Position numbers and translations under genes: made by a program. From Nocardia albiluteola (lineage in GTDB: Bacteria; Actinomycetota; Actinomycetes; Mycobacteriales; Mycobacteriaceae): 64,000 bases of DNA. This document shows, one piece after another, positions 1-8,595 of the stretch (within the stretch, counting starts at the first letter, position 1; each line of letters begins with the position of its first letter). The stretch is taken from contig NZ_JAHKNI010000026.1 in NCBI RefSeq assembly GCF_018860155.1, forward strand, positions 26,390 to 90,389, read 5' to 3'. Below the pieces are notes generated by a model. That model had not been told where the DNA came from and did no database searches. It was given only the letters and a program-made list of their open reading frames with translations.

Positions 1-192
1 ACCAGCTCGGTCAGTTGAAGTTCGTCGAGGATCCCGACCATGCGGGCCTCGGTATCGGCCAGGCGGCGCTTGTTATCAGCCCAATCGCCCAGCAACAGTT
101 CGATGCGTTCGAGCGCGCCGCAACGGTGGCCGAGCACCCCGGCCCGATCATCGAGTGCGGCAATTACAGCGTGTTCGAAGCTGTGCATTCTG
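1..192 (-). pseudogene. IS110-family transposase fragment, runs off left edge
   Basis: The minus strand from about 192 down to 1 reads continuously as the middle of an IS110-type transposase. Recognisable pieces are ALERIELLLGDWADNKRRL and MVGILDELQLTELV, the stretch just before the transposase IS116/IS110/IS902 domain. The catalytic parts would lie to the left of the window. On the upstream side (higher coordinates) the frame stays open to about 376 but no longer resembles a transposase, so this is probably a decayed or truncated copy. Identification is from remembered family sequence, not from a search. Confidence 0.55.
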
Positions 193-408
193 TGGTGCAG
201 TAGCGGGGTCGTCGGCCCGTTATCGAAGACCCAGCGTTTGGGCCAGATGGGTGGCCCACCAACGCAGTTGCGGACTCGGGTCGGTAGCTGCCGGGCCTGT
301 GAGTCCAGCGCTGCGCCGGAACGCGGAACCGTAGAGCGGCTCGATGGCCAGGGCTTTGAACGATGTGTCGCCCCAATGAGTCCTGTGCGGCCGCGGTTCG
401 GTATCGCG
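193..408. other. Intergenic stretch, no supported gene
   Basis: This stretch lies between the IS110 remnant and the stop codon of the LuxR regulator. Short open frames exist on both strands but none has a ribosome-binding site or recognisable protein similarity. It is probably decayed mobile-element flank. Confidence 0.4.
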
Positions 409-3105
409 TCAGGACTCGCCGCGCAGTGCCGCCAATTCGGCTCGGGAGCGGATGCCGAGCTTGGTGTAGATGCGAGTCAGGTGGTACTGGACGGTTTTGG
501 CGGTGATGAACAGCTCGGCCGCGACCTCGCGGTTGGGCAGGCCCCGGGCCACCAGCGCGGCGACGGCCTCCTCCTGCGGGGTGAGCTGATCGCCGGACCG
601 GCCCGTGCGCTGGGCGCGCACCCCTGCGGCCTTGAGTTCGCGGTCGCAGCGGGTCACATATGTCCGTGCGTCGAGCGCGGCGAAAAGGTCACGGGCGGTG
701 GAGAGTTCGGCGTCGGCCTCGCGGCGCTTCCCGGCGCGGCGGAGCATCTGACCGAAGCTCAGGCCCGCCCGGGCGCGGTCGTACCGCAGCGGCATCCCCT
801 CGAGCTGCTCGAGCGCACCGGCGAAGGCCTCGCGGGCGTGCTCGAGGTCGCCGCACGCGCCGAACAGCTGCCCTCGGACCACGCGCAGCCGAGCCTGGGC
901 GCTGGGCCGCCCGAGATCCGCGGCATGCCGCTCGTGCCGGGTGAGGAATGCGTCGGCCTCGTCGTATCTTGCCTCGGTGACCAGCGCGTGGGCGTACATG
1001 TCGGCCCACGGCCACTGGCCCGGATCGTCGGGGCCGTTCCACGCCCACGCCTGGGTCATCGGATGCAACGCACGCAGCACCCCGGCCGAGTCCGCGCGCG
1101 CCTCGGCCCATTGTGCGCGAGCCAGATACGAAGGCACACGCATGATCTCGTAGTCCTGCGGACCCGTCGCCGTGTGCTGCAACGAGCTCTGCGCCTCGGC
1201 CCAGTCGCCGCGCAGGCAGTGCACCGAGGTGGCGGTCCAGTGCAATAGCGGCGACGACAGGACGATGCCGGTGCGGTCCACCAGTTCGGCGGCCTCGGCG
1301 ACGGTGCGCAGCGCGTCGTCCCAGTCACCGGTCAGGAACTGGACTCGGGCCAGCCATGCCCTGGCCCACAGCGAGATTCGCGTCGAGCCGCCGAGATAGG
1401 TCGTCGGCACGGAACCCTCCAGATCCGCGCGGGCATCGTCGAATTCGTCGGCGATCAGGCTCAGCCAGCCGCGTCCCATCATGATGCGCTGCACCTGAGC
1501 GCCGGTCCGGACCTGTTGGGACAGTTCGGCATAGGACCGCCGGGCCTCCTCGGTGCGGCCGTAGACCAGGCCGAGCCCGCGGATCGCGGCCGCCTCGACC
1601 GCCGCCGGATTGCCGGACCCGACCAGCGCGATCGCCCGGTCCGCCCAGTCCACAAGTTCCGTTGGCCGGCAGCGGCACAGCGCGTGCAGCACGTAGCGCT
1701 GGCAGATGAGCGCCGCCTGCTCCGGTTCTCTTTCGGAGTTCACCAGATCCCATGCGCGGGCGAGGCGGATCTCCGCTTCGGCGGGCCGCCCCCGGACCAT
1801 CGCCAGATAACCCAGGACCGCATTGCGCAGGGGCGTCTCCCGCAGGCTTTCCACCTCGGGGATCAGGGCTGCGGCGGCGAAGATGTCACCGGCGCCGATC
1901 AGAGCGTCCACCGCACGGGTCAACCGGCTTTCGCGAGAGAGCCGATCGTCGGTGAGACGGCTCGCATCCCGCAGCAGTGCGGCCGCGGTTCCCCAGGCGC
2001 CCTGTGCGGCCTGCTCGGTGGCCAGCGCGTCGAGCCGGTCGGCCAGATCGGTATCTGGAACCGGTGTGGCGGCGACCAGCAGGCGCAGTCGGCGCACCGG
2101 ATCCTCGGTCGATTCGGCGGCGCGGCAGCGCAGGGCGGCGGTCGCGGCCGGGCCCATGCCCGCGAGCACCGCGGCACGCAGCATCGGGTCGGCCGGGCCG
2201 ATCTCGGTGAGGCCCTGCGGGCCCAGCCGCACCAGCCCGGTTCGGGCCGCTTCGTCCAGGACGGTGATCAGATCGTCATCGATACCGGCCAGCGCCGCCG
2301 CATCGCGCACCGCCGTGCCGGTCCCGAGCACGGCCGTCGACTCGATCAGCCGTCGGGTGGACGGCGCACAATCACCCAGTGCGGCACGCACTTCAGCGGT
2401 GACAGCGGCGGGGGCGGGTAGGTCCGGATCGAAGCCCGCCCACACCTGCGGCGGCACCTCGGCCAGCAACTGCTCGACGTCGCGGGCCACGCCACCGGTG
2501 TGCCGGCACAGCCGCTCGGCCATTGACGGGTGCAGCGCGATGCCGTGCCGCGCGGCCAGCTGCCCGACCTCGGCCACGGTGAGCGGGCCCACCCGGACGA
2601 TGCCGGTGGCGATGTGATGCAGCAGATCGGGGGCGGGCGACGCGATATCCGCGTCCCCGGTGACCGTCGCCGCCACGACCAGCAGGCGGGCGTCCCGATG
2701 GTGCCGCACGGCCGACGCGAGCGCCTGCAAGGAGAGGGCATCGGCCCACTGCGCATCGTCCACCACAGCCAGAACCGTGTCCCGGCTCGCGGCCACCCAC
2801 CGTGCAATTCGGGCCGCGCCTGCCACGGGGTCGTCTACGGCGCTGTCCGGGGTGACGGACAGGTCGGGGAGCAGCTGGAGCAGGATGCCAGAGGCGTACC
2901 GGGTTTCCCATGGTGCGGCGGTGGACCACAGGACGGGGCCCTGGTGACGGGCGGCCAGTTCGCGCAGCAGCGTCGTCCTGCCGTCTCCGGAGCGACCGGT
3001 GAGCAGGACGAATCCGGGGCCTCGAGCGGGGACCTCGCGCAGGCGGTCCACCAGGGCCGCGAGCGCGGCCGGATGTACCGCGCTCGACGGGCCCGTTCCA
3101 GTCAC
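409..3105 (-). CDS. Large ATP-binding LuxR-family (LAL) transcriptional regulator
   Basis: An 898-residue regulator with a GTG start. Near residues 37-45 is a P-loop (GRSGDGRTT), followed by a Walker B-like segment (VLAVVDDAQWAD). Long helical, TPR-like stretches fill the middle. A C-terminal LuxR helix-turn-helix begins at LTPQEEAVAALVARGL and continues through NREVAAELFITAKTVQYHL. This is the LAL/MalT-like STAND architecture, in which a small inducer plus ATP drives activation. It sits 65 bases after the benC-benD fusion on the same strand, so it may be co-transcribed with the ben operon. LuxR-type regulators next to benABCD are known in Rhodococcus; that this one senses benzoate or a metabolite is inference. 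Confidence 0.85.
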   Translation of the reverse strand: MTGTGPSSAVHPAALAALVDRLREVPARGPGFVLLTGRSGDGRTTLLRELAARHQGPVLWSTAAPWETRYASGILLQLLPDLSVTPDSAVDDPVAGAARIARWVAASRDTVLAVVDDAQWADALSLQALASAVRHHRDARLLVVAATVTGDADIASPAPDLLHHIATGIVRVGPLTVAEVGQLAARHGIALHPSMAERLCRHTGGVARDVEQLLAEVPPQVWAGFDPDLPAPAAVTAEVRAALGDCAPSTRRLIESTAVLGTGTAVRDAAALAGIDDDLITVLDEAARTGLVRLGPQGLTEIGPADPMLRAAVLAGMGPAATAALRCRAAESTEDPVRRLRLLVAATPVPDTDLADRLDALATEQAAQGAWGTAAALLRDASRLTDDRLSRESRLTRAVDALIGAGDIFAAAALIPEVESLRETPLRNAVLGYLAMVRGRPAEAEIRLARAWDLVNSEREPEQAALICQRYVLHALCRCRPTELVDWADRAIALVGSGNPAAVEAAAIRGLGLVYGRTEEARRSYAELSQQVRTGAQVQRIMMGRGWLSLIADEFDDARADLEGSVPTTYLGGSTRISLWARAWLARVQFLTGDWDDALRTVAEAAELVDRTGIVLSSPLLHWTATSVHCLRGDWAEAQSSLQHTATGPQDYEIMRVPSYLARAQWAEARADSAGVLRALHPMTQAWAWNGPDDPGQWPWADMYAHALVTEARYDEADAFLTRHERHAADLGRPSAQARLRVVRGQLFGACGDLEHAREAFAGALEQLEGMPLRYDRARAGLSFGQMLRRAGKRREADAELSTARDLFAALDARTYVTRCDRELKAAGVRAQRTGRSGDQLTPQEEAVAALVARGLPNREVAAELFITAKTVQYHLTRIYTKLGIRSRAELAALRGES

Positions 3106-3170
3106 CCTGTCACCGTAATCCCCACGTCCGCGGCGGGAACGCGATCGTGGTGACGCGCTGTGCGGTCGCC

Positions 3171-5489
3171 TCAGCCGAGGTCACCACCGGCGACCGGCAG
3201 GACGGTGCCGGTGATGTAGGACGCCTCGTCCGAGGCGAGGAAGGTGATCGCCGCGGCCTGCTCGTCGAGCGTCCCGTACCGCTTCATCAGGCTGGAGTCG
3301 ACCGTCTGATCGATATGCGCCTGGAACCAGGTCTGCTCCTGCCCGGTCGTCGGGGCTGATCCGCCGCGGGAGATCCGGCGTGGCGGCGCGTGGGTGCCGC
3401 CCGGGGCGGTGGCGACGACCCGGATTCCGGCGTCGGCGTATTCCAGTGCGAGCGAGGCGGTCAGTGCGTTGATCCCGCCCTTGGCCGCCGAATAGGGGAT
3501 GCGATGGATGCCGCGGGTGGCGGCCGAGGAGACGTTGACGATGACACCTGCGCCGCGCTCGGCCATGGCCGGCAGGGCCGCGCGGCAGGCCAGCAGCGTT
3601 GTCATGAGCGATCGGGTGATCTCGGCCTGGATCTGCGCCGCGGTGAACTCGGTGAACGGCTTGAACCAGATAGCGCCGCCGACATTGTTGATCAGGATGT
3701 CGATCCGTCCGTGCCGGCTCAGGGCCTGGGTGACCATGTGCTGGGCGCCCTGCCAGGTCTCGAGGTCGGTGGTCACCGCGATCGAGCGGGGCAGCTCGCC
3801 CGCCACCCGCGTCACCAGCTCGGACCTGTCGACCAGGACGACCGCGCCGCCCTCGGCGCTGATCCGCCGGGCGGTGCGTTCACCGATGCCCTGCGCCGCG
3901 CCGGTCACCACGACGACCTTGCCGTCGAACCGGCCGGGGGAGATGAACGCCGGACGTTGTTCGCCCGCCGCGTCGGTCATCGCCCGCCGCATTGTGGCCT
4001 TCGACCGTTCGCTCGAGGGATGTTCCTCGCCGATCTCGTATCCGCCGGTGTTCTCGGCCGGCGCGACGAGCGGCGTGCGGACCTCGTCCGTGAGAAACAG
4101 CTGCTGACCGGCGATGTCGCGGGCCGATCCGACCGGCTGTATCGGATCGCCGGGGTCCAGTTCGCGGGAACCGCCGCTGCCGGGCCAGACGGCGCGACCG
4201 GCGATCGAGCGGAGTGCGGCCGAGTCGTCCGGCGCCTGGTTCGCCGCGCCGAGCGGAGCTAGGGGACCGGAGTGGAAGACCTCCTGACCCGCGATCGTGC
4301 GCCCGCCGAGAGCCCCTGTGGCGGAGACGGATCCGGCCTCCGGCGCCGGCATTATCGAATCGGGCTGCTGCGGAAGGGTTTCCGTATCGGCCCTCGAGGA
4401 GACAGTGGCTTCGGGCTCGGCGACGGCCGTATCATCGGCACCGCTGTCCGGTGTCGCGTCGACCGGGCGCGCCGGGGTCGCCGTGCCGGACAGCGCGAAC
4501 TTCTCGTAGTAGAACCCGGTCGGCTCGATACCGCGGATGGAGAAGTCCTTGCGCACCGACTCCACCATCGCGGGCGGGCCGCACAGATACACCGCGACAT
4601 CGCCGCCGTAGAGGTGCTCGTCGTGGATCAGGTTCGTGACGTACCCCTTGTTCGGCGCGGTGCTCCCCGGAGCGGAAACGCAGTAGTCCCAGGTGAATCC
4701 GTCGAGCCCGGACGCCAGCTCCGCCAGCGTGTCGAGCTCGACCAGATCGTCGTCGGTGCTCACGCCGTAGATCAGATGAGCGGGACGGCTCGTTCCGGAC
4801 GCCCGCATCGCCCGCAGGATCGACAGGACCGGGGCCAGCCCGGTGCCACCGGCCAGCAGCAGCACCGCACGCTCGGTCTCCCGCAGGAAGAAACTGCCGT
4901 TGGGGCCGAGGAAGGTGAGCTCGTCCGATACCGCCGCACGCTCGGTGAGGTACTCCGACATCACGCCGCCGGGGGTGAGCTTGATCAAGAAGGTCAGGCT
5001 CTTGTCGGTCGGGCCGTTGCTGAACGAGTACGACCGGCTCTGCTCCGTCCCGGGAACCGCGATGTTGACGTACTGGCCCGGCAGAAAGGCCAGTGTGTCG
5101 CGGTCGACGATCTCCGCGGTCATCGCGACGGTCGTCGGCGAGAGCCGATCGAGCGCGGTGATCGTCGCGGTGTAGCGGGTGGGTTGGGTCTTGGCCACCG
5201 CCGAGGGACTCCGAATCTGCAGTACCAGATCGGATTTCGGCTTCATGCTGCACGGCAGCACGTATCCGTTCGCGGCCTCTTCGCTGGTCAGCGCGTCGTC
5301 GATATAGGTGCCGCCGTCGTAGTCACCGGACTCGCAGAACGCCTTGCAGGTGCCGCACGCGCCGTCGCGGCAGTCCAGGGGAATGTTGATGCGCGCTCGG
5401 TACGAGGCATCGGCCACGGTCTGGTCCGCGGTACAGGTGATGAAGCGAGTGACGCCGTCCTCGAACGACAGCGCGATCCGGTGGTTCAT
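3171..5489 (-). CDS. benC: Fused benzoate dioxygenase reductase (BenC) and benzoate cis-diol dehydrogenase (BenD)
   Basis: One uninterrupted 772-residue frame carries two enzymes. Residues 1-95 are a plant-type 2Fe-2S ferredoxin with C40, C45, C48 and C80. Residues about 100-335 are an FAD/NAD(P)H oxidoreductase (RSYSFSNGP for flavin, LLLAGGTGLAPV for pyridine nucleotide). Together these match BenC, which passes electrons to BenAB. A roughly 170-residue low-complexity linker follows, with a thrice-repeated IAGQ/IAGR element. From about residue 512 to the end is a short-chain dehydrogenase (TGAAQGIG near 523; PYSAAKGG near 665), matching BenD, which oxidises the cis-diol to catechol. The start is 18 bases after the benB stop. 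The ferredoxin, flavin and SDR motifs all look intact. Confidence 0.9.
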   Translation of the reverse strand: MNHRIALSFEDGVTRFITCTADQTVADASYRARINIPLDCRDGACGTCKAFCESGDYDGGTYIDDALTSEEAANGYVLPCSMKPKSDLVLQIRSPSAVAKTQPTRYTATITALDRLSPTTVAMTAEIVDRDTLAFLPGQYVNIAVPGTEQSRSYSFSNGPTDKSLTFLIKLTPGGVMSEYLTERAAVSDELTFLGPNGSFFLRETERAVLLLAGGTGLAPVLSILRAMRASGTSRPAHLIYGVSTDDDLVELDTLAELASGLDGFTWDYCVSAPGSTAPNKGYVTNLIHDEHLYGGDVAVYLCGPPAMVESVRKDFSIRGIEPTGFYYEKFALSGTATPARPVDATPDSGADDTAVAEPEATVSSRADTETLPQQPDSIMPAPEAGSVSATGALGGRTIAGQEVFHSGPLAPLGAANQAPDDSAALRSIAGRAVWPGSGGSRELDPGDPIQPVGSARDIAGQQLFLTDEVRTPLVAPAENTGGYEIGEEHPSSERSKATMRRAMTDAAGEQRPAFISPGRFDGKVVVVTGAAQGIGERTARRISAEGGAVVLVDRSELVTRVAGELPRSIAVTTDLETWQGAQHMVTQALSRHGRIDILINNVGGAIWFKPFTEFTAAQIQAEITRSLMTTLLACRAALPAMAERGAGVIVNVSSAATRGIHRIPYSAAKGGINALTASLALEYADAGIRVVATAPGGTHAPPRRISRGGSAPTTGQEQTWFQAHIDQTVDSSLMKRYGTLDEQAAAITFLASDEASYITGTVLPVAGGDLG

Positions 5490-5507
5490 GACGGGCTCTT
5501 TCGCGGC

Positions 5508-6032
5508 TCAGAAGTGGTACACGTCGACGACGTGGTGGATGTAGTCGTTCTTGAGCACCACGGTCTTGCGCCGGATCAGCGGTGCGGCGCCGGAGAAGTC
5601 GATCGTGTAAAACGAGGTCCCGTAGTACGGATCGATGGTCTTGTACCGGAAATACATGGTGTGCCAGTTGAATCGGATGTCCACAAGATCGCCGCGACGT
5701 TCGATCACCTCCACGTTGCTGATGTTGTGGCTGGTGCGCGGCTCGGGAATGGAAGTGGCCGAGGATCTTTCGGTGCGGATGCGGAAGATCCGGTCCTCGA
5801 GGCCGCCCTTGTTCGGATAGTAGATCAGCGAGATCTGGGTTTGCGGGTCCTCGGTCAGCAGGTCGTCGTCACCCCAGGCGGGCATCCAGTAGACGACGTC
5901 GTCGGCATAGCAGTCCAGCCACTTCTCGAATTCCCGGTCGTCGAGGTAGCGGGCCTCGCGGTACAGGAACTGCTCGATGTCGTTGTGGGTGACGAGCTTC
6001 GAGCCCGCGTGGTTGTCGGCGGTGACGGTCAT
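5508..6032 (-). CDS. benB: Benzoate 1,2-dioxygenase small (beta) subunit
   Basis: A 174-residue protein of the ring-hydroxylating dioxygenase beta family, which packs with BenA in the alpha3beta3 oxygenase. Typical segments are IEQFLYREARYLDDREFEKW, the YADDVVYWMPAW stretch and the C-terminal KNDYIHHVVDVYHF. The ATG at 6032 overlaps the benA stop as ATGA, indicating translational coupling. A much longer open frame extends upstream but lies antiparallel in phase to benA, so the internal ATG is the real start. Family and context leave little doubt; substrate (benzoate rather than a substituted benzoate such as toluate) is inferred from neighbours. Confidence 0.92.
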   Translation of the reverse strand: MTVTADNHAGSKLVTHNDIEQFLYREARYLDDREFEKWLDCYADDVVYWMPAWGDDDLLTEDPQTQISLIYYPNKGGLEDRIFRIRTERSSATSIPEPRTSHNISNVEVIERRGDLVDIRFNWHTMYFRYKTIDPYYGTSFYTIDFSGAAPLIRRKTVVLKNDYIHHVVDVYHF

Positions 6033-7387
6033 CGGAGCTCGCCCTCCAGAGACAGGCTCTCCCGCATTCGGGTGAGCCAGTAGCCGTGCTGTATCGGGTA
6101 CAGGCCCTCGTCCTCGTTCTTCACCCCGGCCGAGAGCACGTCGTGCATGCCGAGGGATTCGGCGACGGGGTCGGGTCCGCTGAGCCAGTGCTCGGCTCCG
6201 CGGCTCATGTCGTTCCAGGGGGCCGCGGCGGCGCGGAAGGTGAGCTGGCAGGAACGGAATTCCTCCAGGTCGTCGGGGGTGGCCATGCCGGAGGCGTTGA
6301 AGAAGTCCTCGTACTGCCGGATCCGCCACGCCCGCGCCTGCGCGCTCTCGCCCTTGGGTGCGATGCAGTAGATGGTGACCTCGGTCCGGTCCGGTGCGAT
6401 CGGGCGGAAGTGCCGGATCTGCGTGCTGAACTGGTCCATCAGGTACACGTTCGGATACAGGCACAGATTGCGGGAGCCCTTGACCATGAATTCGCCTCGG
6501 GCCTGCCCGAATTCGCGTTTGAGCTCCTCGATGCGCGGCCACAGCGGACGGTCCTGCGGGTTGGCCGCCCAGGTCCACAGGCACAGGTGCCCGTGCGGGA
6601 ACGACCAGTAGCCGCCGCCGGCCTTACCCCATTTGCCGGCGTCCAGGGTTTTGGTCTCGTTCTTGGACGCGCCCGTATCGCGCCGGGAGGTGGTGGCCGC
6701 GTAGTTCCAGTGCGTCGCGGTGACGTGATATCCGTCGGCGCCGTTCTCCGCCTGCACCTTCCAGTTGCCGTCGTAGGTGTAGGTCGACGATCCGCGCAGC
6801 ACCTCGAGCCCATCCGGTGACTGGTCGACGAGCATGTCGATGACGGCGGTGGTGTCACCCAGATGCTCGCGCAGGCTCAGCACATCCGGGTTCAGGCTGC
6901 CGAACAGGAATCCGCGGTAGCTCTCGAAGCGGGCGACGTGGGTCATGTTGTGCGAGCCGTTCTTGTCGAACGAGTCCGGGTAGCCGGCGCCGTCGGGGTC
7001 CTTGACCTTCAGCAGGGTGCCGTCGTTGCGGAACGTCCAGCCGTGGAACGGACAGGTCAGGGTCGTGCGGTTGTCGGTCTTGCGGCGGCAGATCATCGCC
7101 CCGCGATGCGCGCAGGCGTTGATCAGGCAGTGCAGCTCGCCGTCCCGGTCCCGGGTGATCACCACCGGCTGGCGGCCGATGTAGGTGGTGAAGTAGTCGC
7201 CCGGGTTCGGGACCTGGCTCTCGTGGGCCAGGTAGATCCAGTTGCCCTCGAAGATGTATTTCATCTCGAGTTCGAAGATCGCCTCGTCGGTGAAGATACG
7301 GCGATTCGCGCGGAAGACCCCGGCCTCTCGGTCGTCGATGATCGCGTCGGTGAGCACCTGTGACAGGTGATCGAACGTACTGGTCAT
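6029..7387 (-). CDS. benA: Benzoate 1,2-dioxygenase large (alpha) subunit
   Basis: A 452-residue Rieske oxygenase alpha subunit. The Rieske pair is seen as CAHRGAMIC followed by CPFHGW, and the mononuclear iron site as DGYHVTATH. It hydroxylates benzoate to the 1,6-cis-diol-1-carboxylate using electrons from BenC. The ATG at 7387 was chosen over an in-frame start 25 codons upstream because GGAGG lies five bases before it and the protein then begins MTSTFDHLSQVL, as family members do. It is the first gene of the minus-strand ben operon, divergent from the LysR gene. Confidence 0.93.
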   Translation of the reverse strand: MTSTFDHLSQVLTDAIIDDREAGVFRANRRIFTDEAIFELEMKYIFEGNWIYLAHESQVPNPGDYFTTYIGRQPVVITRDRDGELHCLINACAHRGAMICRRKTDNRTTLTCPFHGWTFRNDGTLLKVKDPDGAGYPDSFDKNGSHNMTHVARFESYRGFLFGSLNPDVLSLREHLGDTTAVIDMLVDQSPDGLEVLRGSSTYTYDGNWKVQAENGADGYHVTATHWNYAATTSRRDTGASKNETKTLDAGKWGKAGGGYWSFPHGHLCLWTWAANPQDRPLWPRIEELKREFGQARGEFMVKGSRNLCLYPNVYLMDQFSTQIRHFRPIAPDRTEVTIYCIAPKGESAQARAWRIRQYEDFFNASGMATPDDLEEFRSCQLTFRAAAAPWNDMSRGAEHWLSGPDPVAESLGMHDVLSAGVKNEDEGLYPIQHGYWLTRMRESLSLEGELR

Positions 7388-7650
7388 GGGTCCTCCAACC
7401 GCGTCGGGAACTGCCTGCGGCGGAGTCGTCGGGACTGGGACGGCGTGTCTCCGCAGTGGCACGTGTTTCGATCGTGACAGCGTGTGACCTCAGTCACCCC
7501 AGGTGAATGCCCAGTCCTGACCCAGGGTCTTATTGATTGATCTCGCATATTAATGAGGCCGAAAATAGTATTTGTCTTGACTTAATATTCATATCTACCG
7601 TGACTCGATACACATCAGCGCGTCGCGGTGAATCGGAAGGAGGCCCGGAG
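7388..7650. promoter_or_regulatory. AT-rich divergent control region between benA and the LysR gene
   Basis: This 263-base region separates the divergent ben and cat operons. Positions about 7530-7600 are strikingly AT-rich against the high-GC background, with TTGACT at 7577-7582 and an imperfect inverted repeat (GAAAATA at 7561 facing ATATTC near 7585). LysR regulators normally bind an imperfect T-N11-A palindrome in such a spot, so this is the likely operator/promoter region. No single promoter pair can be assigned with confidence. Confidence 0.55.
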
Positions 7651-8595
7651 ATGGAACTTCGTCACCTGCGGTACTTCGCGACCGTCGCGGACACCAAGCA
7701 CTTCGGGCGGGCTGCTGAACGCCTGCACATGGCCCAGCCGGCGTTGTCGCAGGCGATCCGGCAGCTCGAGGCCGAACTCGGCGCGGCGCTGTTCACCCGC
7801 ACGACCCGCCAGGTCGCGCTGACCCCGGCGGGGGAGTTCCTGCTCGGTGAGGCGCATCGCGTGCTGGACACCGTCGAGGACAGCGTGCGCGGGGTCCGCC
7901 GGATCTCCGACGGACGGCTCGGGCAGGTCCGGATGGGTTTCACCGGCACCGCCGCGCTCTCGCACCTGCCCCGGATCGCCCGACGGCTGCAACACGAGCT
8001 GCCCGATGTCGCACTCGAAATCCACTCCGATCTGCTCACCTCCGCACAGTGCGACCGGCTGCGCGCCGGAAGCCTGGACCTAGGCGTGCTGCGGCCGCCG
8101 TTGCGGGGCGAGCAACTGGATCTGCGTGTCCTCGAGGTCGAATCGCTCATCCTCGCCGTGCCCGCCGACCATCGGCTCGCCGTCGAACCGATCATCGCCA
8201 TGGCCGATCTGCGAGCGGAGGGTTTCATCTGCTACGCGGGTCGAGACTCGGTGGTCAACACGGCGGTCGTACGCAGTTGCCGCGCCGCCGGATTCAGTCC
8301 CCAGGTTGCGCACGAGGCAAGCGGGACCGGAGTGCTGCTGGCGCTGGTCGCCGGGGGGCTGGGCGTCGCGGTGGTGCCGGCGTCGGCTCGCGCGCTGCCG
8401 CTGGCCGGGGTCGTCTTCCGTGAACTGGCCGACGCCGAGACGGTCGAGCTGGCCCTGGCATGGCGGCGCGACATCGACTCCCCGGTGGTGCATTCGGTGC
8501 TCGACGCGCTGGCGGTCACCCTCGCGCCCGAGGGTGCCGCCGCATCCGGCGCCGCCCCGACATCCAACGACGAGCCCGTGGAGGCGCGACGATGA
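7651..8595 (+). CDS. LysR-family regulator of the cat (and possibly ben) operon
   Basis: A 314-residue LysR-type transcriptional regulator. The N-terminal winged helix is clear (MELRHLRYFATVADTKHFG, then RLHMAQPALSQAIRQLE), followed by a periplasmic-binding-protein-like effector domain. The ATG at 7651 is preceded by GGAAGGAGG at 7635-7643, which decides the start. Its stop overlaps the catB start as ATGA, so it is the first gene of the cat operon. CatR/BenM/CatM-type regulators respond to cis,cis-muconate and/or benzoate; that this one does is inferred from position. Confidence 0.88.
   Translation: MELRHLRYFATVADTKHFGRAAERLHMAQPALSQAIRQLEAELGAALFTRTTRQVALTPAGEFLLGEAHRVLDTVEDSVRGVRRISDGRLGQVRMGFTGTAALSHLPRIARRLQHELPDVALEIHSDLLTSAQCDRLRAGSLDLGVLRPPLRGEQLDLRVLEVESLILAVPADHRLAVEPIIAMADLRAEGFICYAGRDSVVNTAVVRSCRAAGFSPQVAHEASGTGVLLALVAGGLGVAVVPASARALPLAGVVFRELADAETVELALAWRRDIDSPVVHSVLDALAVTLAPEGAAASGAAPTSNDEPVEARR

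Noticed and set aside
40..1248. Long plus-strand open frame of about 400 codons
   Set aside because: It is antisense to the LuxR regulator and IS remnant, has Arg/Gly/Ala-rich composition, and no family resemblance. High-GC genes commonly leave such shadows.
4272..6083. Plus-strand open frame of about 600 codons opposite benB/benC
   Set aside because: It mirrors the codon phase of the ben genes and has no ribosome-binding site or recognisable domain.
6033..6584. N-terminal extension of the benB frame
   Set aside because: It lies inside benA in another phase; the internal ATG overlapping the benA stop gives the normal 174-residue subunit.
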